Positions 46,501 to 59,258 of a stretch of 64,000 nt of DNA are shown here, piece by piece. This stretch comes from Typhlomys cinereus. Its lineage: Eukaryota > Chordata > Mammalia > Rodentia > Platacanthomyidae. The translations under genes were made by a program, and so were the position numbers. The DNA is taken from positions 2,542,001 through 2,606,000 of the forward strand of contig JALPQD010000214.1 of NCBI GenBank assembly GCA_023101885.1. The letters are read 5' to 3'. Below the pieces are notes generated by a model, which saw only the letters and a list, made by a program, of their open reading frames with translations, did no database searches and had not been told where the DNA came from. The first letter of the stretch is position 1. The number at the start of each line of letters is the position of its first letter.

Positions 46501-47979
46501 GGTGACAATTTATGCTGTCACTTTGCCCTAGGAGACATATGTGCTGCATGTGTGACAGAGCTATTCAAGCTGGGGACCAAATGATGGATGATGAAGGAAG
46601 ATAAATGTGCTGATTTCATCCTCTCGTGGCTAAATGAATATGGACTCACACGGCTTAGGGGAACAAGAAAGATTCTTGGCTTATAGTTTCTGGTTACAGT
46701 ACATCATCTTGGTAGGACAGTCCATACTAACATCAGGAGCTGAGGAAATATATATATGGCCATACCATATATGAATATAGAGCTGAGAGAGTGGCGTATG
46801 TCCTTGCTTGACATTCTGTCATAATATTGAGGAGGATCTTTCCATCTTCCATCAGCCCAGGAAATAGTCTCACCTACTCTGGACTTGGTCTTTCTGCATC
46901 AATTGAATATCTTCCTGAGGAGGCACAGGGCTACACTAAACTAAATAAATCTTTCTATGCTTAAAAACTCCCATTTGACAAATTTCCCACTTGTCAAATT
47001 GACACCTGCATATAACGGTATAATAGTAAACAAGGAAACAATTGTTTTTAAAATTTCTCTATGTTTAAGATTATCCTAAAACTGAAGATTATTAAATAAT
47101 AGTAGCAAAAAAATACAGGACACAGAGACAGGGAAACTGAGAATCTGGTGAGGGGAAGTGGAACTGGCAGTACCATGTTGCCCACATTTTAGTGCTAGTG
47201 AGAGGTTTCATTCCCTTATTATCTTCAAGGTATTTCATGTTTCCTGGGGTTGACAAATAAGAATGATATCTTTTTATGTTTTTCTAATTTGCTGTAGAAG
47301 GACATGAGAAAATGTCCAAGTCATGTTCTTCGAGCCAAGAAGGATGATGCATCCTAGCAACTTCCTGGCATTGGAGCAATTTTCCAGCAATTCCACCATA
47401 ACCAGTTTTATATTGGAAAAGGAAATACCAGGCCCTTCTACCAGCAAATGTCTCCAAGTGCTTAAGAAGCTCACTGAATTGTCCCTCTTCAGTTCCTCAT
47501 GGTCTTTGCCACAATGCGGCAGCAGCACGCAGGTTGTCGAACGGGGGAGAAGCTTCTGCCACAAGCGGCTCTACTCCGCTCTTGTTCCAGACAAGTCATT
47601 TTCATACAAGTGTGAGCTTGTTGTTAATGTTTATGATTTTATGACTCCATAAAGATAAAACTTTCAGAGATAAGTAAGTCATGGCTGACTTTGATTTCTC
47701 TTGAATACTACTAGGACTGCAAATGCTCTGGCTACTTGGAGATTTTAGTAATGCTTTCAAAACCATAAAGCTGTTACAAGCTGAAAGTCTTTCAAGCTGA
47801 CAGCCCTCAGGAGGAGAACAATCTGTTGTCTCATGGTCTGCAGGTGATTGGTGAATACTAAAAACTACTTGTGATAATGTTTTATTTGATTTCATGTATT
47901 GAATCTGGATCATCTGTAATAGTAATAATAAAAATTATAGTGCCATCTTTCTCTTAGCTGCCTTTTTAAAACATGTGTA
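43600..47979. other. Intergenic stretch
   Basis: An old L1-like piece (44285-44550) and dispersed-repeat debris (46800-46990). Frames at 45639-45821 and 47274-47652 have no recognised homologue or splice context. Confidence 0.45.
44285..44550 (+). mobile_element. Probable ancient L1 fragment
   Basis: ATGAACATTTCAAGCATACA and CCACCATCTAAATTTCAC resemble diverged L1M 3' sequence. 57540-57800 has a similar look. Family not certain. Confidence 0.4.
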
Positions 47980-48325
47980 CTTGTACATGCATGTTCACGT
48001 ATGTATGGGCACATGTGTGTGTGCAGGTCTGTGTGCATGTGCATATGGAGGCCCAAGGTTAATACTGGAAGTCATCCTCAGCCACCCTTTCACTTCATTC
48101 TTTTTGAAACAGGGTTTCTAATCAAACTCAGAGCTCATTGATTGGGGTGGCCTGATTAGCTAGCTTCCTCTGGGTATTCCCAGTTTCCACCTTTCAAGGC
48201 TGGAATTACAGACCAACCTTCATGCCCACACAGTATTTTACCTACGATCAGGGGAGTCCCCAAGTCTGATTGTCTTGCTTATGCAGCTAGTGCTTTAGCT
48301 ACTGGGTCCTCTCGCCAACCTCTAG
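47980..48325 (-). mobile_element. B4-type SINE, reverse
   Basis: A TGTGTGCAGGTCTGTGTGC start, TTGAAACAGGGTTTCTAATC, GGCTGGAATTACAGACC and an end CTACTGGGTCCTCTCGCC match a diverged reverse B4. Confidence 0.65.
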
Positions 48326-48489
48326 CTTTCTTTTTCTAGTTATCATGGTTATTCATACTTTATTTGGTTCAGTACATGTGTAATTGTACACAAATTTAAT
48401 CCATCAGCTAAGATTAACGCTACATTCTGCAGTCAGGGTTTATTGTTTCTCTGAATGAAAACCGTTTTATGTAATTTGTGACAGAACTC

Positions 48490-48620
48490 AGTCAGGCATG
48501 GTGACTTACACCTATATACCCAGGACTTGGGAAGCAAAGACGGTAGGATTATCGTGAATTTGAGGCCACTGGATCATAGAGTGAGACCCTGACTCTTTTG
48601 AGATTAAAAAAAACCAATAA
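48490..48620 (+). mobile_element. B1 SINE
   Basis: CAGGCATGGTGACTTACACC and TGAATTTGAGGCCACTGG, with an A-rich end, match a diverged B1. Confidence 0.7.
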
Positions 48621-49429
48621 AAATATTGAAATAGCTGGAGGCTTGCCTTGGAGCTATCTATCCAATCAACTTACTGCCACTTCTGTAAATAAAAGGTACA
48701 AATTTGTGCTTGAATTACTCTGTGTGCTTTGTGGGATGGAGGAGAAAGACAGACCGACTCAAACTATTCATCTGCCTCAATCAGGACGTCATTGGAGGGT
48801 ATGAGTCCATTTTTCCTTCTCCACAAATCAGTTTTCTTTTTTAGTTCTGCATGCGTTACTTTGCCTCAGGAAAACCAAGTTGACCTTCTCAAAAATGCAT
48901 TGTTAATATGAAAAGTATGGCTAATGTCCACAGGCAAGTAGGTGAATATGTATGGCCTTCATGCAGAAAATTTCACTGTGCCCTAACGAAAAACTGCCAG
49001 TGAGAAGATAACAATGAAAACATTAACATTTGCATGGATAGTTAATGTAATGATGAAATTGTTATGAGTGAGGTTCAAGCCCCAAGTCCAAGGATCCTTC
49101 CAATATTTTCTATCTTAATAGGACAGTGGGAAAGTCATTGAATTCTCTTCTGTGCCATCTACAAAACTGATTCTTTTTATTTGTTTGAAACACTTCCTGT
49201 TCTCTTAAAATTTGTGTTTATATACTAATTGTAGAGTCGCATCTAATTGTGAAAAAGAATGTTGATGTATCGTGTGTTAGTTTCATTTTCCTGTTGCTGA
49301 ATGAATACAAAAGTCAAGTAACTTAGGAGAAGAAGGAGTTTATTCTTACATTTTCTGCTTATAGTCCGTTATTAGAGCAGGAGGGTTCATGCCAACAACA
49401 GGAGCTGAGAGAACTGACTACAACATGCC

Positions 49430-49825
49430 CATGGGAATAACTGAGAAGGGGGCATAATTTCTGTACCACCGTGAAACACACTGGGGGCTCAAACAACTTG
49501 AAGGGAGAAAGGGGAAATTTATTTGTCTTACAGTTCCGGAGGGGAGAAATAGTCCATGGCTGGCAGGTAGAAGCTGGAGGCAGCCTAAGTCACAGCAGAC
49601 ATGATGGAGGCTGGCTGAGAGCTGCTGCTGCGAACTCAAAAGCAGACTCGCTAACTCAAGCATGGCAGGTTCAACTAATCTCAAGGCCCATCCTCTGCGA
49701 ATGCCTTCTGTCAGCAAGGTTTTATCTCCTAAAGGTGCCATGACCTTCCCAAATACTGGAAACAGCTAAGGATTCAAACACATGAGCCTGTGGGGGACAA
49801 CCCACATTTCAAACCATGGTACTTT
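49430..49825 (-). repeat. Dispersed rodent repeat family, copy D, reverse
   Basis: On the minus strand it reads CCATGGTTTGAAATGTGGGT, GGCTCATGTGTTTGAATCC and CTTGCTGACAGAAGGCATTC, colinear with copy C. Confidence 0.6.
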
Positions 49826-50119
49826 CTAACTTGACAGTCTGCCGAAACCCAACACCAGCTCTCTCCATCTTATCCAACTGCCCACAGTATGGTCTCACTC
49901 TCTATTATCTGGATCTTTTTATATCCATTAGATAATCTTCTACAGGCTTGCTCAGGGTGTGCCTTAAATAAATAATTCTTCACATATGTGCACAATTTTC
50001 TAGTGTCAAGTTGACATCTTTCTAACTGGCACATGTTATCTGTCTTTAATTCAGTCTTCCCCAGTTGGTAAGATCCTCCAGGGGTTATAGTACAATGTAC
50101 AACCAAAAGCAGTGACATC

Positions 50120-53100
50120 ATTAGTCATGATCCAGTAACAAGACAACATAAGAATATAAGCATATCAATCTTCTTCCCTCTTCCTGCACTCCCTCTTGGA
50201 AAGCTCTGCTGACTACATATCAGACTGTGCATGTGTTCTGTACTTATATGTCTTTAATAGGTATGCCTGCAAAGGAGTGAAGCACTCGGTACTGGGCTTA
50301 GTGACCACAAACAGGTAGTTATTGATAAGATGGTGAGCACTTTCTTAAGAAAATTAATTTTAATTTCAAAATTTAACATGCACATTACTTTCTCTGATAA
50401 TCATGCTGGTCTCGAGACAGTACACACAGAAGTACATTTTGTCATAGTAAACGTTGATTTGACATGGACTGGAATTCCAAGGTGAAAAAAGAAATGAACA
50501 GTGTGTCAGCCACAGTGACCTTTCCTGGACCAATAGCTCAAATTATCAACGACTGCAAAATCATAGCCATGAACAACTTAGTTGCCAACTGTTTGAAAAT
50601 CCCATTGCCTTGAGGAGTAGTTGCTGGGCAAGCAAAAACAGATTTGGAAAGAGCAATCTGAAGATGGAGGCCATCACCAGGAAAATCTATTTTGCTTAGG
50701 GTTTGAAGGCATAAGGCTCAAGTAGAGAGTTTCGGGGAGACCTAACAGGTAGGTGAGCACCAAGGTAGTTAGAAATCCCAGCATAGTTCCAAGTTTGGAG
50801 CAGCCTGCCTTTCTAATGCTCACACTGACGCTATCTGTAGGTCACTGGGTACTTTGGATTCTGTAAATCTAAAGAAAAGTTACTTGTTAGAAGGCTTGCA
50901 GCTCATATCTTTAAATTCATTTTCTCAGGAGTAGGCAACCTTATATTTAATCATTAAAAGCAAATTTAGTTAGAGAGCAAGGCAAGACACTGAAAGGGAA
51001 TGGTCTCCTAGAAAACAGGGGAAGAAACTGGAAAGACCACTGTTAACAGGAAAGATTCAAAATAGAACTGCTCACAGAATTGCAATGATGGATTAAGAAG
51101 CTTCAGCCAGCAGTATCACCTATAGCAAAGCTTTTAGGAGACCAGTGATTAGAAGACCAGTGATAAGTGGTCAGCTCTGTCACTTTCAAAATTAATGACA
51201 TTTAAGGTGGACTAAAAGCAAGTAGATCCATAGGATTGATGTAGGCTTTCCCTTGTGTACAGCTGCATTTTGAACAGGATATTAATAAGTAACTCTATTT
51301 TCTCATTTCCTAAATGGCAAAACCAAGACGCAGAAACTGCCAGAGCTCAACTCAGACCATTGTTTCACCATGTTATTTAAACTTTTGAAACAGAGATAGA
51401 AAGACTAAAATAATAAACTACTGTATTCATACCATCAAGCTCTATAGCTGTTAATCTGCTAAACCGTCAAACAATTTTTAACAAGTCTGCTGTTGTTTAT
51501 GTTCCTTCACATAGCTGTTTAGAATCAATGTCTTAGAGAGAAAACTCTAGCAAGAAGAGTGGCATTTAAAGAGAAGGATATATCATGAGAAATAAAAGCA
51601 GATTGCAGATAAATACCTAAAATGTAGAATATCTGCTTTTATTTTCTTTCTTCAAACAATAGTCTGGAACACAGGCATTCTGAAAGGACACTGTTCCTTT
51701 AAGTGGCCTAATGATCCCACCCAGATCTTGCACCTTGGCCAAATGCCTGGCCACTCTTGCTTTAACTCAATCTAACAAACATGAATAAGAGATTGCAAAA
51801 GAAATTCAAAAGCAAAGATAATTATTTCTTATGGAACAGAACAAAACCAAATAGCTAACTCCATCCTTTATAATTGTCATTACTGTGAGCATTTACTAAG
51901 CCAGCTTTTGATTCCTGTTTGACAAACTTCATAAGGTAAGACATAGCTTCTTTGTTTTAACTCAACTAGAACCATCTAGGGACTGTGCAAGACTAAATGG
52001 TTCATGTACTTGGTATGTGAAGAAGTCTTGTCAAAAACTTTGTTCTCTGTTTTTATTTGCACTGTTTTGTTGGATAAATAATTGTTAAGCATACTCATTT
52101 AAAACTTATTTAAAATTTTATTCTTAATTTAAAGTCTACTAAATAGCATTACAATGATGTAAATAACTTTTGGGGGGCCTTTTAAAAATTTGGAATAAAC
52201 TTTATAGTACAGGATTAACTCTAGAATACTTTATAACTCAACTAGCTTGAAATTTTAATAAGGAATATTTAATCATTTTGTCTTTGTACAGAAACAAATG
52301 AAGCACAAGAATTGTGGATAAAACTGGTAAACTCTACAGAAAAATAATTTTCTTTCTAGAAAATTATGAAATATAAAGTCTCTTGAACTTATTGATCACA
52401 ATAGTTACCTGAAATTAATTTTAGACAAAAAAGACAAGAACAAAGCATTTGGCAAAAATCATTATTTTTACAATTATAAAATTTGCCTATGTTAGCAGAA
52501 GTTTATATTTTTAATCTAAGTCTTGCAATTTTCATGCATTGCAGCCCATTTTTTTGTATAGTTACCTAAAAGAAAAGGGAGGCAATTATTAAAACCAGAA
52601 ACAATGAAACATGATAAAGGTGATTTGAAATGGGAGGACCTCCATGGGGCCCAAATAATAAAGGAGAAAGACTTTGGGAAGGCAGTAGAACTGAAAACCT
52701 AGAGAAAGAAAGCTGGAAAGATAGAATAGGGTCCTCTGGATACTAAAGGGAAAAGAAAAGGAATAATGAAACGGGTTAGGGAAGGCTAGGCAAAAACTGC
52801 CAGAAAAAATCATGGTAATGAGACATGATGATTTTTGCTAATGATTAAATTGTGATAGTGACTCTCACATACACAAGGGTTTAGGTGTAAATTCATAAGT
52901 TTATGGCAAAGAAACTATATGATCCTCTATATGAACCTGGGAAAGATAAGCATTTATTTAAAGGGTACCGTTCCCAAAATCTTAAATGAGATTTGTGTCT
53001 GAGAAAGAGGTTCTCTCCTCAGCTTCCTGCATGGGAACACCTTCCTTAGGTTTCTGAAGAATTGTTGATCATATTATAGTTTATAAGATTTCTCTTCTCC

Positions 53101-54870
53101 TCAGTGTCTTATTTCCAGAATTTCTGAGGTTGTCCTTATGGCATGAACTCAACCAAAGAGAAAAAAAACCCACTGTAAAGCCAGTGACTGGTGGTATTCC
53201 TTTTCCCTTCTAAAAATGCAATGTCAGGTGCCGTTGTTCTTACACTAATCTTGGGAATTAAAATTCTAGATCTTGTATAATCATTTCCTTGGTTAACAAA
53301 ACAATTAAGGAAAGATGCTCTTTGTATGTTCTGTTTCCTCATTGTGATTTTTGGTTTGTTTTGAATGCCCAGTTGTCTTCCCATTGTAGCATACCTGATC
53401 TCAAGCTTAATTGGCATTTGACCAATAGCTGTTGGCCAACACAAGGTGCTTGGTCTTACAGACACCAAATTCAAGTTCTTTCAATAAACTTTCTGCTGCA
53501 TGATATTTGAGGAGTACACTATGGCCAGAAGCCAGCTGTCACTCTAGCACCAACAAAGCCCTCAACAGCTTTGTTTCTTTGATGGTGGTGGGGATCGTTG
53601 AGTATCCATCTGGCACGCATGAAAGAAATCAATCTCCCAGCTCACTCTCTGTTGAGAGTCTGGAAATACCATGGTCATGATTCCCCAGTTCACACCCTCT
53701 GAAGGCGAGGTGCCAAAGAAGGAAAATGTGAATCCTTTTCTAGACCTCCTGGAGTTAATATAGTTGCAGCAGGCAAACATTTCCTAGCCATGCTGCTATC
53801 GGTTCAAAAGAAACCTTTGTGTTCACATTCTCTCCCATAGTGAGTTAGTAACACATCAGTCTCCTCTTGCCAGGGAATTGTGTAGGTTTAGCATTATCCG
53901 TTGTATAGCCAGGCATATTAAACTGATGAAGATAATTGTGAATTTTAATACAAAATTAGAAATTCCATTGTTTATCTACCTAGAAAAATAATTCCACAGG
54001 GCAGTTAACATAGAGTTCCTCCTGACTCTAAATCTATCTACTGGTTTGTAGGAATGCATGTGCTGGTAAGTGTATCTATTTTGTTGTTTCATTGTTGTTA
54101 TGCTCTTTTGATTCACTGGATGTGTATTTTTACTTTCAAACCCTAATGGAGACAAACTCTCTAAAGCAAGGACAGAAAAGAGAAAGGAGGTTCCATGGAA
54201 ACAGAGGAGGAGCAATTTAATTTTTGACCTGACCCCTGAACTCATTGAAGCTGCATGCAAAATATTAAGTCTGAAAAAGATACAGGAAACAGTGTTGGTT
54301 TCTCAAACTTTTAACAAGACCAGCACTCAAGTGACTCTCAAATTACCAGAGTCAAAATCTGATGACTGAATCATGTGAATCTCATTGCTTACAGCACCTG
54401 TCTGATAACTAAAGCTAAATCCAGGCGTCTCCCAGTGTTCCTGCAGTGAATGGCACAGCCACGAAGCTCTGTGACTGAATTCACTCTGAAATCTGGAATC
54501 TGACTGAATTTAGTCTGAAATCTGGAAATGTCAAAGGAAGAGCTTGAATTGAACTAACCCCCAAACAGAGTGGGACTGAAGCACTGTAAACAGCTCTCCT
54601 TACTTCTGGATCTCCATAGCACAGTTAGAAAGAAAGACTACTTCAATATAGATATTTGAATATAACAAAATATTCATTAATAACATTTGACAGTGACTCC
54701 TTGATTTACATGGCTTAGAAACTTTCAAAATCACAATGCGAATATTTTCTTGAAAATAGGAATGAAAAACTCTTGCTCCAACCACATGCTGCTTTCTGAC
54801 TCTGCCAACAAGAAAATACAAAAACAGAGAGCATTATCTTTATTAAATATTCATAACTGATTTTTCTATT
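50120..54870. other. Intergenic stretch upstream of COL28A1
   Basis: AT-rich with few recognisable repeats. A somewhat GC-richer segment at 53480-53820 is unassigned. The COL28A1 promoter should lie in or near 53-54.9 kb, but no CpG island or clear core element marks it, as is common for tissue-restricted matrix genes. Confidence 0.4.
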
Positions 54871-54912
54871 TCAAGGAGCCACAAGGCAGATGAATTTTTA
54901 CCATCTATCATA

Positions 54913-55036
54913 ATGAGGAAAAGATGTTTTATCTCCTGTCTCCTGTTTTTGTCAACCTTCGTGAGTCACACAGTATATGGACAAAGAAAAAAAGGGTCCA
55001 AGCCAAACACGCTGTCAAGGAAAAATGACCTCCAAG
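54913..55036 (+). CDS. COL28A1: COL28A1 first coding exon (signal peptide)
   Basis: The exon starts ATGAGGAAAAGATG (A at -3) and encodes a short basic n-region, a hydrophobic core (CFISCLLFLSTFV) and a likely cleavage near VYG|Q, followed by a Lys/Arg-rich stretch. It ends CTCCAAG|GTAAAT in phase 1. In COL28A1 the signal peptide and basic linker precede the first VWA domain in the same way. An acceptor-like TTTCAAG at 54871-54875 suggests a separate 5'UTR exon upstream. Confidence 0.88.
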
Positions 55037-55848
55037 GTAAATAGTTCTTGAAAAAAATATTTGTTTTAGTTTGTAAAGGTACTGATATGGAACTTTAAAT
55101 CAGCATTTTATATACATAGCAAGTCATATACATGATATGTATTTCTTTGATTCAATCATGTAATGATTATAGTGATAAGTCTTACATTGTTAGAGCTCCT
55201 CAGAGATTTTAGAGCATATGTGCATTTGCTCTATCTTTTGACCTCCACTTATTAATAGGCAGGAGACATCTGCTGTCATATTGCAGACAAAAAAAATAGG
55301 GGCTCAAAGAGGTTAAGTGGCACATTCATGGCCACAGACAAATTAACTATTAGAAGCAGCATGTAGACTTTGTACCTAGTCTATGTGTTTTCAAAGTAAG
55401 TTTTGTTCCCTCATTACTCTTGGTATGATGAGTTAAAAGGAACAATAAGACACACAACCTGATGATTAGATAGATCATTACTTATTTACTTTTAGACATC
55501 TTTGCCCAATATTTGTTGAATTTTAAAAATATGTTGTACTTTTTCTTCACATTGTAAGTGGCTTAATATTGAGACAATGCTGAACATATATAACATTTGT
55601 TTATTTGTTTGGTCTTGATTCGAATGATTTCTATAAGACAGCAATAATTCATAGATTTGGAAAGATATTTAGTTTGTTACATGTTGTTTTATCTCCAAGG
55701 TGATGTTTCATCCTTTAAGGCATTTATCTCAGTCATTCCCCCTTAAACATGCTCCCCCCTCCACGGCACATCAACACAGGCTTTTCAAAATACCGTGTTG
55801 TGTCATGAGTAGGGAATTATGTTGCTTGACCTTTTTGTTCTATTGCAG
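55037..55848 (+). other. COL28A1: COL28A1 intron 1
   Basis: 812 nt with GT-AG ends. AT-rich; no repeat or gene recognised. Confidence 0.85.
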
Positions 55849-56405
55849 ACTCCATCTGCTTCATAGATGTGGTCTTCATTGTAGACAGCTCTGAAAGTTC
55901 AAAAATTGTCCTCTTTGACAAACAGAAGGATTTTCTGGATAGCTTGAGTGATAAAATTTTCCAACTGACTTCTGGTCGCTCACTGAAATATGACATCAAA
56001 CTGGCAGCCCTTCAGTTCAGCAGCTCTGTCCAGATTGATCCACCTTTTTCTTCATGGAAGGACCTATGGACATTTAAACAGAGGGTCAAGTCTCTGAATT
56101 TAATTGGGCAAGGTACCTTCTCTCATTATGCCATCTCCAATGCCACTAGACTACTTAAGAGAGAAGGACGGAAAGATGGTGTAAAAGTAATTTTGCTGAT
56201 GACTGATGGAGTTGATCATCCAAAGAGTCCAGATGTCCAAAGTATTTCTGAGGACGCAAGAATATCAGGAATATCTTTTATCACCATTGGTCTTTCCAGT
56301 GTGGTCAATGAAGCCAAACTTCGTTTGATATCTGGAGACTTACCTGATGAGCCTATTCTACTGTTGAGTGATCCAGCCCTTGTAGATAAAATTCAGGATC
56401 GTCTG
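55849..56405 (+). CDS. COL28A1: COL28A1 exon with the first von Willebrand factor A domain
   Basis: This 557-nt exon lies between acceptor TTCTATTGCAG and donor G|GTAGGT and joins exon 1 to give [17 protein letters not shown]. Type XXVIII collagen is an extracellular-matrix, von Willebrand A-containing collagen associated with peripheral nerve in adult mammals. The metal-ion-dependent adhesion site looks intact: DxSxS at about residues 54-58, Thr near 131 in GQGTFSHYA, and Asp near 161 in LMTDGVDH. An N-glycosylation sequon NAT lies at about residue 139. The exon ends ..KIQDRL in phase 0. COL28A1 is the known neighbour of MIOS, which supports the call over other VWA-domain collagens. Confidence 0.95.
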
Positions 56406-57944
56406 GTAGGTATCTAATTGATATCTAATTGGTAGATATATTAATCATCATATATTGATATCCTGGTCACAAATTCTGGATCAAAAAAGATGAAAAAAGT
56501 AGGTTTCCCCTTGGAAACAGAAATAATCAGGCAGCCTTGGTGGTATCAAACACTTCATGTGGATATTTTGAATATGCTACAAAGAAAGTTCAAATCTTTT
56601 TTGATCTTTTTCTTCTCTAATATCATTCATCTTTATCTTTTTAATCTCATTTGAGACAGAAAACATGAGGCCTGTTTTTCTTATATAAATAATATTGTGT
56701 ATTGAGTGCTATCCATTACATTACTGAGTACTTCTCATGTTTTATCTTTTTAAACTTAATTTCATCACGATTTTATGATGTAGGTACCATTATTATCATC
56801 CACCCTTTATGATGCTTTCTAACCTTGTATCTTGAGGACTGAGAGTAAAGAGGAGAGTCCACCAAGTTGAGTCAGAGATGGTGGGCAGGGCCCACCATGC
56901 CTGGGAAAGCGTTCAGCCTGAACAGCTTTCTCATGAAAGGGAAACTCATTGTGGCGACAGGACTGCACGTGCTTGTCTGCACCTTTGGTTCAAGGCAACC
57001 CCAACATTCAACTTAAAAGATTGCAGAATGCACGATAGAGCCTTTCGAGGAGGCGAACCTGAGTGTCTATTGCTCTTTCTCTGTCTTCATCCCTGGGGTA
57101 AAAATAGCTGACTGCAGAAGACACCAGGCAGGCAGCTCCTTGTTTGGACAGATGTGCGGGCACAGGATGTTCCTCCTCCCTCCAGACACACCCTGACAGA
57201 GAGTTCCTGCCCATCTGAGGACACAGGCTCTTGGCAGTGGACCAGAGCCACACTGTGTTTGTTTCTGGGGAAAAAAAAAAAAAAAAGACCCAGGAGGCTG
57301 TACTTTTTCAGCATCCTGTGACTTCAACTTGTTTGTTCACATGGCAGCTCTGTGAATAAGCCTCTTTTTAGAGAGAATAACTGCTTTCTAAACACATCTG
57401 GGTCCAGATGTTTATTAGCTCTTCAAAGAGTGACACACCAACTTTATGAGTTTCATATTGCCCTCCCCATCTGAGAGGTAGGAATTGACCTGTATGTAAT
57501 CAGACTATTGGAAAATGTCTCATCTAAACCATCGCCATTACATTTTCTGTTGGCATTTTGATCTTTTATTTTGAAATTATTGCATAGTTCAAAAAGTTTA
57601 TTGTAATCATTTAAGAACAAAACTGCATGCAATTAAAAAGCACAATTTTGTGAGTGTAGTTGGATGTGTCCATTCATGGAGCCACCAACACAATTGGAAG
57701 ATAGACATTTCCATCAATTCCAAAATGGTTCTTCTAGTTCCTTCATACTTTGTACTTCCCTTACTCTATGGCTACTGATCTGACTTTCATCACTCTAGAC
57801 TAATGGACACACTCTAGACTTGTACGTAAGTGAACCCATTCTGCATGTGTCCTTTTGTGTCAAGGTTTATTTATTGAATATAATAATTTTGAAATTAATT
57901 TGTATTCTCTTTGGATCATCACTTTATTTGTTTTAGTGGCAAAA

Positions 57945-58516
57945 TGGATTTTTCAGGAGCCAGGACCAAGGGTGACTTTGGGAATTATCCTGGATTACTC
58001 TATCTCCTTTTGGCTTTGCTATGGGGTTTTCCAGGTTTGACCTTCTGGGCAGAAGTTAAAGCTGCTTCCATTTCAGTTCAGCATTCTTTTTTATTATTAT
58101 TTATTCAATTGTGCATGTATGTGTGTGTGAACATGTGTATATATGTGTGTGTGTGTATGGGTGTGTGAGCATGTGTATATATGTGTGTGTGTACGTATGT
58201 GTATGTGTGTATAGAACCACGGACGAATTCGGGAACCACCATGGATGCCTCCACCTCCTCCTTGTTTACTCTGCCCCGGGATTCACAGGCTCCCCCTACC
58301 AGGACCAGAAACGCAGGCCGCCCCCGCTTCCGCCTGGCGTCTATACATGGGGTCTAGGATCTGAACTCAGGACCTTCCACCTGCAAGGCAGAGGCTTAAC
58401 CCCTGAGCCACCTCTCCAGCCCCCAGTTCAGCATTCTTATGTGGGATCTAGGATCCAAATTCAGGTCCTTCTGCTTGTGAAGCAGAGGCTTAATCCATAA
58501 ATCATCTCTCCAGCCC
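57945..58516 (-). mobile_element. Older B2-like SINE split by the young copy 7
   Basis: The left part (57945-58088) and right part (58439-58516) together match the family whose minus-sense head is a tRNA-like GGGCTGGAGAGATG and whose body, in plus sense, reads GGACCAAGGGTGACTTTGGG. CpGs are mostly decayed, in contrast with the inserted copy. Confidence 0.8.
58089..58423 (-). mobile_element. Young tRNA-derived SINE, copy 7, inserted in an older SINE
   Basis: Same family, in the COL28A1 intron and antisense to that gene. The duplication cagttcagcattctt is perfect at 58074-58088 and 58424-58438. Both flanks belong to one older SINE, whose two halves join exactly when this element is removed. 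Confidence 0.92.
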
Positions 58517-58979
58517 TTTCAATACTTTTTAATAGGAAGCATCATGTAAGAGCCTCATGAAAACATTTCAGTTCTGAATTACCCAAGAGGATGTGATAAT
58601 TTGTAATGAAAGGTGATGTGTAGGATATTTTTATTGTTAGTTTACTCTGTGATTTTCATTATAGTAGTGAAATGTATGAAACAAATTAAACTCAATATTC
58701 CAGAATATATTACTTGGTCCTTCAGAAGAGGAAGACAGAATATGAAAATGAATACTGAAAAAGCCTTTATGGGAATAAAGATTGTGACAAATGGGTTTCT
58801 TTTCTGAAAGTTCTTAAGAAAAACACAAATTTAAGGTATTCCTGACACCACAAAAGGAATTAGTTTGACAATTTCTATGTCAAGATCAGTTTCACAATTT
58901 CTTTCACCCTTGGAATCCTGTACTTTTTATTTTTCATTAATTATGGCCCACTTGCCATGCCATTTATATTATTTATTTA

Positions 58980-58982
<3 letters not shown>

Positions 58983-59023
<41 letters not shown>

Positions 59024-59258
59024 AGGAGCACTGTGTGTTCCTGTGGAGGACCAAGGTTGACTTTAACAATCATCCTGGATGCTTCTGCCTCCTTTTTTAC
59101 TTTGCTCTGGAATGATTTCCCAGACTCTGCCCACTAGAGTGGGAAGTACAGGTCGCCTCCATTTTCCTCCTGGCATTTTTTACCTGGGATCTGGAATCCT
59201 AACTCAGGACCTTCTGCTTGGATGCAGAGTCTTACATCTGAGCCATGTCTTCAGTCCT
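58983..59258 (-). mobile_element. Older B2-like SINE with a 38-bp GT tract
   Basis: (GT)n at about 58983-59020 is followed by CCTGTGGAGGACCAAGGTTG and ends GAGCCATGTCTTCAGTCC. It is in the COL28A1 intron. Confidence 0.75.

Noticed and set aside
47274..47652. Overlapping frames on both strands of about 100 codons
   Set aside because: Neither resembles a known protein or has a splice context, and both cannot be coding; no positive evidence.
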